From positions 6,611,501 to 6,675,500 of the forward strand of contig NZ_CP033334.1 of the NCBI RefSeq assembly GCF_013170705.1: 64,000 nt of DNA, given 5' to 3'. The notes under the pieces are model-generated. The model had not been told where the DNA came from. It saw only the letters and a program-made list of their open reading frames with translations, and did not search any database. The translations under genes and the position numbers were made by a program. Of the stretch, positions 1-10,653 are shown in pieces. Source of the DNA: Mesorhizobium loti (GTDB taxonomy: Bacteria > Pseudomonadota > Alphaproteobacteria > Rhizobiales > Rhizobiaceae). Every line of letters begins with the position of its first letter. Position 1 is the first letter of the stretch.

Positions 1-154
1 GAATGCGGCCTTGAAAAGCGACTAGCCGAGAGAGCAAGTCGCTCGATAACATGCCATTCGTTGCTAGTCAACCTTTGGTAGGCTATTGACGGACATAATT
101 CCATGCCGACATACGTAACCGGATTGGTTCCAACACTAAGAAAGGGAGACCGAC

Positions 155-367
155 ATGAGCATTAAATCCTCTGCTTTTGGTGGAGTCACCCTGACTGGTG
201 ATGACGCCAAAAAGTTTCTGAATCAGGTCCGCTACGGACGACCAAAAGCAGCTGCGGCGGCATCCGCCAAGCGTGGCTCGGCCATGCTTTGTCAAATGCA
301 GAAGTCGGGTTCGGTAAGCGTTACGATCAAGAAATCGGACGCGAAATCCCCTGGCCGCAAACGCTGA
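155..367 (+). CDS. small basic protein of unknown function upstream of a GNAT enzyme
   Basis: This encodes a 70-residue protein. A clear ribosome binding site (AAGGGAG) lies 8 bases before the ATG. The N-terminal half has the pattern FGGVTLTGDDAKKF, and the C-terminal third is rich in Lys, Arg, Ser and Ala, which suggests nucleic-acid contact or disorder. There is no signal peptide or membrane segment. It lies 55 bases before a GNAT acetyltransferase, the layout of an antitoxin-toxin pair, but it is not a ribbon-helix-helix protein that I can recognise. Function is unknown; a role as partner or antitoxin of the GNAT protein is inference from position only. Confidence 0.6.
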   Translation: MSIKSSAFGGVTLTGDDAKKFLNQVRYGRPKAAAAASAKRGSAMLCQMQKSGSVSVTIKKSDAKSPGRKR

Positions 368-392
368 ACTAAAATTTCAGATACGAGCGCTC

Positions 393-424
393 AACGATAA
401 GGATGGAGTAACGTCCTTATCGTT
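393..424. repeat. perfect 11-bp inverted repeat over the GNAT start region
   Basis: Bases 393-403 (AACGATAAGGA) and 414-424 are perfect reverse complements separated by 10 bases. The loop contains the GGAG that would serve as ribosome binding site, and the right arm covers the putative TTG start of the next gene. It may be a regulatory hairpin or an operator between the two small genes. No T-run follows, so a simple terminator is unlikely. Confidence 0.6.
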
Positions 425-887
425 GGGTGACGCGGCTTTTACACCTCTCAAGACCTTTCTTCGAAAGGACGCCAAGTCCCATCAGGCGGCGAGCCTAGCT
501 CGAACCTATGTTGCGGTCGAAGACGGAACGGAGAGGGTAAGCGCCTATATCACCGTTATATGCGGAGAAATTGAGGTTCAGGCGAACCATGATGGCGAGG
601 ATCTTCAGTATCCGTATCCAAGGTATCCGGCGGTCAAGATTGCTAGGCTGGCGGTTGACAGACGTCTTAAAGGCGGCGGGCTTGGCCGGCAACTAGTGGA
701 CCTCGCGCTAGGTGTCACAAAGGAGCTAATATGCCCGAATGTCGGGTGTCGTTTTCTTGTCGTAGACGCCAAACAGCCATCCATCAAATTCTATGAGCGA
801 TACGGTTTCACGATGATCGATACGCCGGACAACAAGGCGTCAGAGTCGCCTGTCATGTTCATCGATCTTCATAGAATGGCGGTCTGA
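423..887 (+). CDS. GNAT-family N-acetyltransferase (possible TacT-like toxin)
   Basis: The 154-residue protein has the acetyl-CoA binding signature of GNAT enzymes near residues 80-95 (LAVDRRLKGGGLGRQL, the R/Q-x-x-G-x-G/A motif) and a C-terminal beta strand with FYERYGF typical of the fold. GNAT toxins of the TacT/AtaT type acetylate charged tRNA and are usually preceded by a small antitoxin gene, as seen here, but the upstream protein is not a recognised antitoxin. The only start in frame is a TTG at 423 that lies inside an inverted repeat, so the start is uncertain. The fold assignment is firm; the toxin role is inference. Confidence 0.7.
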   Translation: MGDAAFTPLKTFLRKDAKSHQAASLARTYVAVEDGTERVSAYITVICGEIEVQANHDGEDLQYPYPRYPAVKIARLAVDRRLKGGGLGRQLVDLALGVTKELICPNVGCRFLVVDAKQPSIKFYERYGFTMIDTPDNKASESPVMFIDLHRMAV

Positions 888-890
888 ATT

Positions 891-1214
891 TCAAACTGAC
901 CCACTACCGGCGAGCGACATAGATTCCAGCAGTTTCTGGACATCTCTGGAGCGTTTTTCCCGTCTGACCACGTCGTGTGTAAATCGATCGATTTGCCGAA
1001 ACCGATCGTTCAATCTGGTAATTGCCTGTCCACGTCCTATCGGCCACTCGGGGACACCATCCTCGATCCGCCGATGCGACATAAGGTGCGTCGGAGGGGG
1101 CATGATCAGTACGGAAAGGTACGCGCCGATTTCCGCACACAAGCCGGCAGCAGTTGTGACGTCCTGATCGGAATGGTCGGCGCCGGTCAAACAGAGTACG
1201 GTTTTAAAGCCCAT
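891..1214 (-). pseudogene. universal stress protein (UspA family), truncated
   Basis: The first 40 residues (MGFKTVLCLTG, a variable stretch, then GLCAEIGAYLSVLIM) match the start of a UspA domain. The rest loses the family pattern, and the protein ends at 107 residues, whereas tandem UspA proteins of rhizobia are near 280. It is therefore read as a C-terminally truncated or frame-shifted remnant. It follows the response regulator gene on the same strand after 84 bases and may be the tail of the nifX transcript. Function, if any, is unknown. Confidence 0.5.
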
Positions 1215-1298
1215 TTTCCTGCTTCTTCCTGAGTATTCGTTGAGGGCGTTTCAGGCCGCAAGACCGAGGAAAAGAGGGCACCACACCCGGCACTTGAT

Positions 1299-2003
1299 TC
1301 AGCCGTCCGGCTTCTCGAGCGAGTAGCCGGCCGACCTGACGGTACGGATGACGATGCCGGTCGAGGCCGTCTCCAGCGCCTTTCTGAGCCGACTGATATG
1401 GACATCGACTGTGCGTACACCGACGTGGATATTGGCCGGCCAGGCCGCGCCGATCAACTCGTCCCGGCTGAAGACCTTGCCGGGAGCCTCGAGCAAATGC
1501 CGCAGGACGTTGAACTCGATCGGTCCGAGATGGATGTCATGGCCATTGCCGCAAACCCGGTGGGCATCGAGCTTCATCTCAAGAGTGCCACAGGAAAGCC
1601 AGCTGCCGTTTTCAATCCCGTTTGAACCCGGCTTCGGCAGCGCCAGCCTCGTCCGCAAACAATCGAGCAGCTTGGCCGGCGCCATTGGCCGTACAAAGCT
1701 CTCGTCAATGCCGGCCTTCAACAGATCGAGTTGCTGGTTCTCGGCGCCGGGCGCGATCAGGGCAATGATGGGCAGGCCGCCGGTCTGGGGCTCGCGCTTG
1801 AGCCGGGCGCAGATTGCGGACCCGGTAAGGCTCGTTGGACCGCAGTCCAGCACCACGGCCTGGAATTCCCGTTCGTCGGCCATTGCAAGTGCTTCCTTCG
1901 CGCCGCCTGCCGGCTCACTGGCGAACCCGTCCACTTCCAGTATGTGGCTGAGGAACAGATAGAACTCCGCATCTTGCGAACAGATCAGGACGAGTGGCTT
2001 CAT
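1299..2003 (-). CDS. atypical OmpR/PhoB-type response regulator
   Basis: The 234-residue protein has an N-terminal receiver domain (about 1-120) and a C-terminal winged-helix DNA-binding domain (about 140-230, with VDVHISRLRKAL and RTVRSAGYSL). The phospho-acceptor Asp is kept (VVLDCGP), but the paired acidic residues near the N terminus are reduced to QD and the conserved Lys of the K-P motif is Arg (RPMAP), so phosphorylation control may be altered. The start at MKPLVLIC is preferred because the upstream in-frame residues derive from a truncated DUF683 start. No histidine kinase lies beside it. It is transcribed after nifX and the DUF269 gene, so it may be co-expressed with nif. Its target is unknown. 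Confidence 0.8.
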   Translation of the reverse strand: MKPLVLICSQDAEFYLFLSHILEVDGFASEPAGGAKEALAMADEREFQAVVLDCGPTSLTGSAICARLKREPQTGGLPIIALIAPGAENQQLDLLKAGIDESFVRPMAPAKLLDCLRTRLALPKPGSNGIENGSWLSCGTLEMKLDAHRVCGNGHDIHLGPIEFNVLRHLLEAPGKVFSRDELIGAAWPANIHVGVRTVDVHISRLRKALETASTGIVIRTVRSAGYSLEKPDG

Positions 2004-2066
2004 CAGCGCTACCCCGAGAACCAAATTGGCCTCGACTGCGTCGGCCGCGTAGGCTGGCCGTCGCGG

Positions 2067-2084
2067 CTCCTCAAGGCCTGACAT
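2067..2084 (-). pseudogene. first codons of the DUF683 nif gene, truncated
   Basis: Immediately after the DUF269 gene the sequence begins MSGLE and then leaves the family. The spacer before it (2085-2108) and this start resemble the spacer and start of the DUF683 gene at 42345. This marks the point where the ancestral nif operon was cut and joined to the response regulator region. Confidence 0.5.
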
Positions 2085-2108
2085 GATCCTCTTGCTCGAA
2101 AATCGGTT

Positions 2109-2588
2109 TCATGCCCGTGCCACCTCGGGATAGGCGTCGATGGCTGCGATAGCATCGTCGGCCAGTTTCGTACCGGCCGCGGCGACTTTGCAGAACGTCT
2201 CGAAGCCGAACCGATGGACGTCGCGCAGGGTCTTGGATAGAACGACCAGCCGCCCGGCGGTGAAAAGCACACGCCCGAAGCCCTCATGGCTCATTTCGAT
2301 CATCGGCGATGCCATCAGGCCGGAGCGCTCCTCGATCGCAAGGGCGACGGCAGTGTAAAACTTGTCGAGCCTCCACAGCACGTCCGGATCGGGATCGCCG
2401 ATGATTGGAATCGTCCGACGCTGTTCCTTGCTGACGATGAAGTCGGCCAGCAACTCGGCGTCCGCTTTGCCGTCCCACGACCCGTGGGTATCTTGAGCAC
2501 GGATCAGCCGCACGAGGCATTTGACGAACGGGCTGGCAAGGGCCGCCTCGTCATCGTTGACAGCAGGGCTGATCGCGACTTCAAACAT
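2109..2588 (-). CDS. NifX-associated nitrogen fixation protein (DUF269)
   Basis: The 159-residue protein belongs to the family found directly after nifX in many diazotrophs. Its features are [13 protein letters not shown] near the start, [15 protein letters not shown] in the middle, and [15 protein letters not shown] near the end. A biochemical role is not established; its steady linkage with nifE, nifN and nifX suggests a part in FeMo-cofactor assembly. It begins 17 bases after nifX and is part of the same transcript. A degraded copy of its 3' end is at 42360-42475. Confidence 0.9.
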   Translation of the reverse strand: MFEVAISPAVNDDEAALASPFVKCLVRLIRAQDTHGSWDGKADAELLADFIVSKEQRRTIPIIGDPDPDVLWRLDKFYTAVALAIEERSGLMASPMIEMSHEGFGRVLFTAGRLVVLSKTLRDVHRFGFETFCKVAAAGTKLADDAIAAIDAYPEVARA

Positions 2589-2605
2589 TTTGCTCTTTCC
2601 TCGTT

Positions 2606-3103
2606 TCAGTCCTCGTCCTCGAAGGAGGGTTTCTTTTCGGCGACACCGGCTTCGGCCAGCACCTTTCGCAGCCAGGGAGGAGGACATGTCCTCAGCATCA
2701 TCTGAGTGCGCAACAGCACCTCTTGGATGGTTTGTGGCTGCGGCACCTTGATGGGATGGATTTTTGCCGAAACTACCTTGGCTGCCGAAGGCCCGCCGAT
2801 GGCCAGACAAAACAGCAGGTGGCATCCCCTCAGCGCCTCCACCTTCGGCGTGATGCGGTCATCGCCCTCGGTCCGACGCTTCCCGCTCTCATCGGAAACC
2901 TCATCGAAGGCCACGGCTTCCACGAGATGCCACTCCTCGCGCGTCACGTCGTAGACAGCAAAGCGCTTGGCCGACCCGAAATGGGCATTGAGACCCTTCA
3001 TGTCTTGCGTGGCGATGGCTACGCGCAATGCGCCTGCTCGTCGTTCAGGCATCGGTGCGTGAACCTCGTCAGTGACGAGTGAGAGGCGACGAACGGAGCT
3101 CAT
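2606..3103 (-). CDS. nifX: FeMo-cofactor carrier protein NifX
   Basis: NifX is a small protein that binds NifB-cofactor and the VK intermediate during FeMo-cofactor assembly on NifEN. The 165-residue product shows the family core: [18 protein letters not shown] near residues 25-42, FAVYDVT, and [18 protein letters not shown]. The start at [10 protein letters not shown] overlaps the nifN stop by 35 bases, a sign of translational coupling. An upstream in-frame ATG lies far inside nifN and is not preferred. The C terminus is acidic (SFEDED). Confidence 0.95.
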   Translation of the reverse strand: MSSVRRLSLVTDEVHAPMPERRAGALRVAIATQDMKGLNAHFGSAKRFAVYDVTREEWHLVEAVAFDEVSDESGKRRTEGDDRITPKVEALRGCHLLFCLAIGGPSAAKVVSAKIHPIKVPQPQTIQEVLLRTQMMLRTCPPPWLRKVLAEAGVAEKKPSFEDED

Positions 3104-4451
3104 CTGGCATTTCTCGATTACGGAATGGGTCAAGCGCCTCAGGTGTCGGCGCGCGCTGGTTGGCCTGGAAGATATTGGCAACATCGAAGATCAGGTCGCG
3201 GGTCCCCCGATACAGGATTGTGAGCTTGTGCTGGCTGCCCAGCCGGTCAAAGATCGGGAAGCCGACGCGCATGAGCGGAATCCCAAGGCGTTGCGACGCC
3301 TGGCGACCGTGGGAATGTGCTACGAGAAGATCCGCGCCCGCTGCAAGAGCTTCCAAATCGCCGAGATCGCCGATCTGAACCCACTCCGCCGGTACTTTTT
3401 GCAGAATCTTCGACATATCGGTCGTCGTGACCGCCGCCGCGATGTCGCAGCCCATGTCGGTGAAGAAGGTTGCGAGTTGATAGAGTTGGTCTGGTTCAGC
3501 AGCGATCGCAATTCTCTTGCCTCCGAAATGGAAATGTCCGTCGAGCAACGCATCCTGCAATTGCGCCCGGTGACGGCGCACCTGGGCCGGCACCGCCGCG
3601 CCCGAAACCGCCGATAGCAGCGAGACGAACCGGTCGACAGCCCTCAATCCGGTCAGCGACTGGAACACCGCGAACGGCACGCCGGTCAACCCGTGCAGCA
3701 CTTTCGCAGGGTGGCGCATGTGCTCGCCGATGACGATGCATTGCGCGACAGTGCCAAGCTCGCGGATTTCCTCGACGCTGGTGCCGCCATAGGTAGTCGT
3801 TACCCAGCGGTCGGGAACCGTGCCGTCGAGAGAGCCGGAGACGTCCGGCAGAACAACCGGCTTGAGCCCAAAGCTTTCAACCATGTCACGCAAATGCTCG
3901 ACGTCAGCGACAGTGAGGTTGCATCCGGGCAGGATCGCGATCTTCTTCGGGTGCCGGGTCCGTGCGCCCGACCGTGTAATCCCTTCGATCATCGCCGCGA
4001 CAGCCTTGGCCCAGCCTTCTTCGATCGCGCCGTCAAAATCTGGCGTGTTGGCCAGCACGACCTCCGTACCCGCGAGTTCTTCCACGTGCTTCAGCTTGAC
4101 GTTGGCGATATCACTCGCGCAATCTTCGCCACGGGTCTCCACCAGCGCGGTCGTGCACACCCCTATCAGCTTTGGCTTTGTGCGGGTTTTGAGGTTGAGG
4201 ATCGCCTCTTCCAGATGATCCGCTCCGCCGAGTATGGTTGCCACCTCGTCCATCGCCGTTGTCTGCAAGGGGATCGCTTCCTTGAAATGCCGCACGAAGA
4301 GCACGAGGGCGAAGCTGGTGCAGCCTTGGCTGCCGTGGAACAGGGGCATCGCACCGTCGACTCCAAGAAAAGCGAAGGCGGCACCCAGTGGCTGCGACGA
4401 CTTCAGCGGATTGACCGCCGCTGATTTGATTTTGCGAAGGATGCGGACCAT
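3069..4451 (-). CDS. nifN: nitrogenase FeMo-cofactor scaffold protein NifN
   Basis: NifN pairs with NifE in a heterotetramer that matures the FeMo-cofactor before its transfer to NifDK. The 460-residue protein resembles NifK: the N terminus has the cluster-binding region PLKSSQPLGAAFAFLG and FHGSQGCTSFA, and ATILGGADHLEEA follows. It starts 9 bases after nifE and overlaps nifX at its end. No frameshift or missing domain is visible. Confidence 0.96.
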   Translation of the reverse strand: MVRILRKIKSAAVNPLKSSQPLGAAFAFLGVDGAMPLFHGSQGCTSFALVLFVRHFKEAIPLQTTAMDEVATILGGADHLEEAILNLKTRTKPKLIGVCTTALVETRGEDCASDIANVKLKHVEELAGTEVVLANTPDFDGAIEEGWAKAVAAMIEGITRSGARTRHPKKIAILPGCNLTVADVEHLRDMVESFGLKPVVLPDVSGSLDGTVPDRWVTTTYGGTSVEEIRELGTVAQCIVIGEHMRHPAKVLHGLTGVPFAVFQSLTGLRAVDRFVSLLSAVSGAAVPAQVRRHRAQLQDALLDGHFHFGGKRIAIAAEPDQLYQLATFFTDMGCDIAAAVTTTDMSKILQKVPAEWVQIGDLGDLEALAAGADLLVAHSHGRQASQRLGIPLMRVGFPIFDRLGSQHKLTILYRGTRDLIFDVANIFQANQRAPTPEALDPFRNREMPDELRSSPLTRH

Positions 4452-4460
4452 CGGATTTCC

Positions 4461-5951
4461 TCAACGGTTGTCGAAGCGGTGAGCCGTCGCGCCAGCGAAT
4501 TCATTGAAAGCATTCACAGTCGCGGTCCCGTTCTTCGTGCTCGCCAGATCGTCCTCCAAAGCAGGCGGGCAATCCCACGGCGCCGGCTCCCGTACCTGAC
4601 CCCAGATCGGGTTGTGAATGGCGAGGTCGATCTGCCGTACAAGTTCCACCATGCCGTCATAGCCGGCATAAGGATGTTGGCGCTCCTGGTTGATATCGAG
4701 CCAGGGTGTCTTGGCCTTCAGCGCGATGAATTGCGTGCGCCCACCCGACAGCATGATGTCGGCCTTGTGGTTTGAGAGCATGGCGTAAAGATCGCGCGCT
4801 GCCATCTGCTCGAACATGTGGTTTTCGTCCTTGAGGATCCGTTTGATCCGCTCCTTGTCTTCGACCGTGGATTTCTTGACAGAGGTGCCAACGATCTCCA
4901 TGCCGGTCTCCATCAGCGCGTGAACGACTGACCAGGACTTCACACCGCCTGTATTGAGCAGCACCCGCTTGCCTTGAAGCCGCCGGCGGTAGGCCTCGAG
5001 CTTCTTCCACGCAATCGCTTCCTGCTCAGCAATCAGCGTGTCTGTGCGATCGAGGATCTCCGCATCGGCGCCCTTCCTCACCAGCAGCTCAGCAATGTTG
5101 CGAAGTGCTTCCGACGTATCGGTTATGCCGTAGAAGGAGCCCTCGAAGAACGGGATGTCCCAGCGCTCCTCCATCTTGCGTGCCAGATTGATGAGTGCGC
5201 TCGAGCACACCATCATAGCCGCCCGGGCGCGGTGCGCGGATGCAACGTCAAGGTAACGCGCATCGCCCGGAATGCAGGCGCGCACCCGGATGCCGAGCCG
5301 ATCAAGCAGCGGCTTCACCAGCCAGAATTCGCCCGAGAGGTTGAATTCGCCAAGGATGTTGATGTCGTAGGGCCCGGCGTCGTCGGGTTCCACCGTGCCG
5401 ATGACATGATCGAGCAACGCTTCGGCGGCGAGTTTGTTGCCGAGGTTCTTGGAGCCGGCCAAGCCCGGCGCATTGATCGGCACCACGGCCAAGCCGAATT
5501 TTTCGGCCGCGCGTTTGCACACGGCCTCGATGTCGTCGCCGATCAGCGCCGTCACGCAGGTCGAATAGACGAAGACTGCCGGCGGCGCATATGTTTCCTT
5601 GATCTCGCGGATCGCCCTGAACAGCTTCCGCTCGCCCCGCCCCATCACGACGTCGAGTTCGGTGAGGTCGGTTGTGAAGCTTGTGCGCCACAGGGTTGGC
5701 CCGGACGAAGCTGCGCCTCTGTTGTCCCAGGAATTGCCCTCGCAGGCGAGCGGCGCATGGACCAGGTGCGCAACGTCGGTGATTGGCTGCAGGACGATCT
5801 TGGCGCCGTCAAAGGCGCAGCCGCCGGCTGCCGCCCCGGGGGTCAGCGGCTTCGAGCAGCCCTCCTTGCGCGCCTTGGCATCCTTGCCGCGGTTGGTATC
5901 GCAGGCGGGCTCGTCGAAAACGTCCTGGATCTTGGCACTGAGCGAGGTCAT
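4461..5951 (-). CDS. nifE: nitrogenase FeMo-cofactor scaffold protein NifE
   Basis: NifE is the NifD-like half of the NifEN cofactor scaffold. In its 496 residues the cysteines expected for the bridging cluster are visible at GGCAFDGAK (near 45), HAPLACEGNSWDNRG (near 70), and FVYSTCVTALIGDD (near 128). It lies 60 bases after nifK and before nifN in one transcript from the nifH promoter. Length and motifs are normal. Confidence 0.97.
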   Translation of the reverse strand: MTSLSAKIQDVFDEPACDTNRGKDAKARKEGCSKPLTPGAAAGGCAFDGAKIVLQPITDVAHLVHAPLACEGNSWDNRGAASSGPTLWRTSFTTDLTELDVVMGRGERKLFRAIREIKETYAPPAVFVYSTCVTALIGDDIEAVCKRAAEKFGLAVVPINAPGLAGSKNLGNKLAAEALLDHVIGTVEPDDAGPYDINILGEFNLSGEFWLVKPLLDRLGIRVRACIPGDARYLDVASAHRARAAMMVCSSALINLARKMEERWDIPFFEGSFYGITDTSEALRNIAELLVRKGADAEILDRTDTLIAEQEAIAWKKLEAYRRRLQGKRVLLNTGGVKSWSVVHALMETGMEIVGTSVKKSTVEDKERIKRILKDENHMFEQMAARDLYAMLSNHKADIMLSGGRTQFIALKAKTPWLDINQERQHPYAGYDGMVELVRQIDLAIHNPIWGQVREPAPWDCPPALEDDLASTKNGTATVNAFNEFAGATAHRFDNR

Positions 5952-6011
5952 TGCGTCAGTCTCCGAAGTCCATTGGGCAATGGACGGCCTCGACGAAAAG
6001 CCGGCACGGGC

Positions 6012-7553
6012 TTAGCGGGTGAGGTCATAGGAATAGTCCGTCACGCCCGTTTCGCTCGTCTCGCGATCGAGCTTGTCGAATATCTTGTCGAGGATCGTCG
6101 TCAGCACGCGTAATCCACCCTGGTAGCCCATGAGGGGAAAGCGATGGTGATGGTGCCGGTCGAAGATTGGAAACATCAGCCGGATCAGCGGCGTGCCGGT
6201 GTCGCGTTCCAGATACTTGCCATAGGAATTGCCGATCAGCAGGTCCACCGGCTCTGTAAACAGCAGCGAACGCATCGCCCAGAGATCCTTGCCCGCCCAG
6301 ATCTGGGCATCCTGGCCGAAGGACGAGGATGCAAGCAATTCCTTCATCTCGGCCTCCCAGGCCGATGTGCCGTTGGTCGCGAGGCAATGTGTCGGCTCGC
6401 CGCCGGTCTCCATGACGAAGCGGGCCATGGCGTAGACGAAGTCGGGATCGCCATAGATTGCGTACTTCTTGCCGTGCAGCCATGACTGGCTGTCCGCCAT
6501 GGCGTCAACCAGTCGGCCGCGCTCCATCCGGATTGACTCGGGGATCTCCTGGCCGGAAATCGCCGAGATCTTCATCAGGAATTCGTCGGTCGCCTGGACA
6601 CCCAGCGGATAGTGGAAGGATGCCGTCGCCTGCCCGACCTCGTTGCAATATTCCAACGTCTTGCGGGTGTTGTAATGCTGCAGCGACAGTGTCGCCTCCG
6701 CGTTGAGTGCCCCTTTCAGGTCTTCAATCTTGGTGCCACCGTCATACATGCGGTATTCGCCGTCCGACGGCGTGTCGAACTGGTCTGAGGCGTCCTGAAT
6801 GACGGTATAGGTGACACCCATCAGGTCGAGGAGGCGCTTGAGTTCCCGATTGTTTCCGACGCAGAATCCGTCGAAGCCTGGAATGATGTTGATGGTCCCA
6901 GCGGCTTGCGAGCGCTCGCTGCCCTTCCAGAAATGCTCGAGCACGCCCTTGACCATGCCGTCATAGCCATCGACATGGCTGCCGACGAAGGCAGGCGTAT
7001 GAGCGAAAGGCACGTCGAAGTCGCAGGGGACCGAGCCTTCGTTCTTGGCGTTCTCTATGAAGCTCCGCAGGTCGTCGCCAATGACTTCGGCCATGCAGGT
7101 GGTCGAGACGGCGATCATCTTGGGGTCGTAGAGCTTGTAGGTATTGGCGAGCCCGTCGACCATGTTCTTCAGGCCGCCAAACACTGCCGCGTCCTCGGTC
7201 ATCGAGGAGGAAACCGCTGACGAAGGCTCCTTGAAATGTCGCGACAGATGCGAGCGGTAGTAGGCAACGCAGCCCTGGCTACCGTGAACGAACGACATAG
7301 TCTTCTCGAACCCCGCGGCCGCGAACACGGCACCGAGCGGCTGGCAGGCTTTGGCGGGGTTTATGACAAGCGCCTCGCGAGCGAGGTTCTTTTCGCGGTA
7401 TTCCCAAGTTTTGGTCAATTCGCGTTGATCGGTGACGATCTGATCAGGGTGCGGACATTCGAAATTCAGCTTCTTCTCGGCAAGCATTTGTCTGTATTCC
7501 GGCTCGCGGAACAGGGGAGCATGGTCGAGAACTTTTTCGGCCGATTGCGGCAT
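6012..7553 (-). CDS. nifK: nitrogenase MoFe protein beta chain
   Basis: NifK forms the alpha2-beta2 MoFe protein with NifD and shares the P-cluster with it. The 513-residue chain shows the P-cluster cysteines in [18 protein letters not shown] and [13 protein letters not shown]. The start MPQSAEKVL is chosen because it gives the usual N terminus; an upstream start would add about 30 unrelated residues. It follows nifD after 129 bases that contain a short CCCTGCC-T-GGCAGGG hairpin. It is transcribed with nifHD and nifEN. Confidence 0.98.
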   Translation of the reverse strand: MPQSAEKVLDHAPLFREPEYRQMLAEKKLNFECPHPDQIVTDQRELTKTWEYREKNLAREALVINPAKACQPLGAVFAAAGFEKTMSFVHGSQGCVAYYRSHLSRHFKEPSSAVSSSMTEDAAVFGGLKNMVDGLANTYKLYDPKMIAVSTTCMAEVIGDDLRSFIENAKNEGSVPCDFDVPFAHTPAFVGSHVDGYDGMVKGVLEHFWKGSERSQAAGTINIIPGFDGFCVGNNRELKRLLDLMGVTYTVIQDASDQFDTPSDGEYRMYDGGTKIEDLKGALNAEATLSLQHYNTRKTLEYCNEVGQATASFHYPLGVQATDEFLMKISAISGQEIPESIRMERGRLVDAMADSQSWLHGKKYAIYGDPDFVYAMARFVMETGGEPTHCLATNGTSAWEAEMKELLASSSFGQDAQIWAGKDLWAMRSLLFTEPVDLLIGNSYGKYLERDTGTPLIRLMFPIFDRHHHHRFPLMGYQGGLRVLTTILDKIFDKLDRETSETGVTDYSYDLTR

Positions 7554-7682
7554 GGTGGTCACCTTTTCCATCTGGCCGCGCCAAGCGGCAGCACAGGGAC
7601 ATCGAGACGTTAAGGGGCCTCCCGCGGATCGAGTGCGCCCCAAGCATTTATCGGCCTCCCTGCCTGGCAGGGTGGCCAGTCC

Positions 7683-9188
7683 TCATTCGGCGGCGACCGC
7701 CCTCACCGGCGCGTCCTTCATCTTCTTCCACGGCGCGCGGTAGAGACCCCACACCGGGTTGTTGATGGCCAGATCCATGTCGCGGGCGAAAATGGCGAAG
7801 CCGTCATAGCCGTGATACGGGCCGGAATAGTCCCAGGAGTGCATCTGGCGGAACGGGATGCCCATCTTCTGCACCGGGTACTTCTCCTTGATACCGGAGC
7901 CAACGAGATCAGGGCGGATGCCTTCGATGAACTTCTCCAGCTCATAACCGGTGACGTCGTCATAGACGAGCGTGCCATTCTTCACGTAATGGCCGGTGCG
8001 CTGATAGTCGTCGTTGTGGGCGAACTCGTAGCCGGTGCCAACGATCACCATACCGAGGTCCTCGTAGGCAGTGATGACGTGACGGGGGCGCAGGCCGCCG
8101 ACATAAAGCATCACCGTATTGCCTTCGAGGCGCGGTCGGTACTTGGCGATGACGGCATCTACCAAGGGCCGGTACTTGGCGATCACCTTTTCGGTCTTCT
8201 CCTCGATTTCCGGGCCGAAATGCTTGGCGATGTTGCGCAGGGAGGCCTCGATCTGGGAGGGTCCGAAGAAATTGTATTCCATCCAGGCGATGCCGTATTT
8301 TTCCTCCATGTGCCGGCAGATGTAGTTCATCGACCGGTAGCAGTGGATCAGGTTGAGCTTGGCCTTGGGCGCGCGCTCTATCTCGGCGAGTGTGGCGTCG
8401 CCCGACCAGTTGCCGACCACCCGAAGCCCAATCTCTTCGAGCAGGATACGCGAGGCCCAGGCATCGCCGCCAATGTTGTAGTCGCCGACGACGTTGACGT
8501 CGTATGGGCCGGACTCGAACGCGACATCGTCCTTGTCGAAGACCCAATCGCGGATCGCATCATTTGCAATGTGGTGGCCGAGCGATTGTGAAACGCCGCG
8601 GAAACCTTCGCAGCGCACCGGTACAATCGTCTTTTCGTGCTCCTTGGCCTTCTTGCGCGACACGGCCTCGATATCGTCCCCGATCAGGCCGATCGGGCAT
8701 TCGGACTGCACCGAGATGCCGCCACTGAGCGGAAACAGGTCCTCGATCTCGTCGATGATCTTTTCCAGCTTCTTGTCGCCGCCGAAAACGATGTCCTTCT
8801 CCTGGAAGTCGGAGGTGAACTGCATTGTCACGAACGTGTCGATGCCCGTCGTGCCGACGTAATAGTTGCGGCGTTGCGACCAGGAATAGTGCCCACAGCC
8901 GACCGGCCCGTGCGAGATGTGGACCATATCCTTGACTGGACCCCACACCACGCCCTTGGAGCCGGCATAGGCGCAGCCGCGGATCGTCATCACGCCCGGA
9001 ATGGATTTGATGTTCGATTTAACATCGCATTCGGAAAGGCCCTTGTCCTCCCCACCGGCCTCGTCCTTGCTCGTTGCGACACTGAGGTGCTTCTTGCGAC
9101 GCTTCGCCGCCTTGTCTGGATATTGGGACAGCACGTCTTCGATAAGCTTCGCATGCAAAGCGCCGTCATTCTCATAGTCGAGGCCCAT
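7683..9188 (-). CDS. nifD: nitrogenase MoFe protein alpha chain
   Basis: NifD carries the FeMo-cofactor and reduces N2. The 501-residue chain contains the P-cluster cysteines in [27 protein letters not shown] and [11 protein letters not shown]. The cofactor ligands are the Cys in [20 protein letters not shown] and the His in [17 protein letters not shown]. The start MGLDYEND is chosen over an upstream ATG six codons earlier as the usual family start. It lies 104 bases after nifH, past a stable hairpin. Confidence 0.98.
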   Translation of the reverse strand: MGLDYENDGALHAKLIEDVLSQYPDKAAKRRKKHLSVATSKDEAGGEDKGLSECDVKSNIKSIPGVMTIRGCAYAGSKGVVWGPVKDMVHISHGPVGCGHYSWSQRRNYYVGTTGIDTFVTMQFTSDFQEKDIVFGGDKKLEKIIDEIEDLFPLSGGISVQSECPIGLIGDDIEAVSRKKAKEHEKTIVPVRCEGFRGVSQSLGHHIANDAIRDWVFDKDDVAFESGPYDVNVVGDYNIGGDAWASRILLEEIGLRVVGNWSGDATLAEIERAPKAKLNLIHCYRSMNYICRHMEEKYGIAWMEYNFFGPSQIEASLRNIAKHFGPEIEEKTEKVIAKYRPLVDAVIAKYRPRLEGNTVMLYVGGLRPRHVITAYEDLGMVIVGTGYEFAHNDDYQRTGHYVKNGTLVYDDVTGYELEKFIEGIRPDLVGSGIKEKYPVQKMGIPFRQMHSWDYSGPYHGYDGFAIFARDMDLAINNPVWGLYRAPWKKMKDAPVRAVAAE

Positions 9189-9249
9189 GGGACCTGCCCC
9201 TTTCAAGGTTCGGGTAACGCCTCGCCAACGAGGCCTTGCTTCGTAGAAA

Positions 9250-9276
9250 GGGGCGCCAGGTCACGGTCGGCGCCCC
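9250..9276 (-). other. GC-rich hairpin between nifH and nifD
   Basis: Bases 9250-9257 (GGGGCGCC) and 9269-9276 are perfect complements around an 11-base loop. There is no T-run on either strand. Such a stem behind nifH could stabilise or process the nifH mRNA, raising NifH relative to NifDK. That role is inference. Confidence 0.55.
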
Positions 9277-9292
9277 CTGTCGGTAGCGGCGG

Positions 9293-10315
<1,023 letters not shown>

Positions 10316-10377
10316 TTATGATTGCTTTTCAGCTGTTTAACATTTGGCAAAAATATTAAATTGGCTAAATAAACTTG

Positions 10378-10393
10378 TGTCGCGGGCCCGACA
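10378..10393 (-). promoter_or_regulatory. NifA upstream activator site of nifH
   Basis: TGT-CGCGGGCCCG-ACA fits the TGT-N10-ACA NifA consensus exactly and lies about 90 bases upstream of the -24 element. Confidence 0.9.
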
Positions 10394-10653
10394 AAGGCGA
10401 CAGGAGATGTCGGATGGCGTTGGTCGGCCGCGGAGCCCGGAAGGAAGCTAGTTGTCAAAATCTGATGAAGTAGATGCCCCCTCGCGTCTTCACCCCGACT
10501 TGGTCGGTTTGCCCGTCGAGGTTGTAGCTGCGGCCATCGGGCGCCAAGTCGGATAATTTCGCGGGTCAGGCCTGGACTCAAGCAAGGGTCGTATGGCAGC
10601 CACAGCGGTCTGGTCGCTGAAAAGGGGACATTCTTGGAAAGGATCAGAATTGT
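10394..10653. other. intergenic, no gene seen
   Basis: This stretch separates the nifH control region from the AbiH-like gene. Reading frames on both strands are short and match no family I recognise. It is the left join of the defence-gene insert. Confidence 0.5.

Noticed and set aside
4974..6113. Long plus-strand open frame of 379 codons
   Set aside because: It is antisense to nifE and the end of nifK, has no ribosome binding site and no family resemblance; it reflects GC-rich codon bias.
7812..8591. Long plus-strand open frame of 259 codons
   Set aside because: Antisense to nifD, with a composition (many Asp, Val, Leu) typical of shadow frames.
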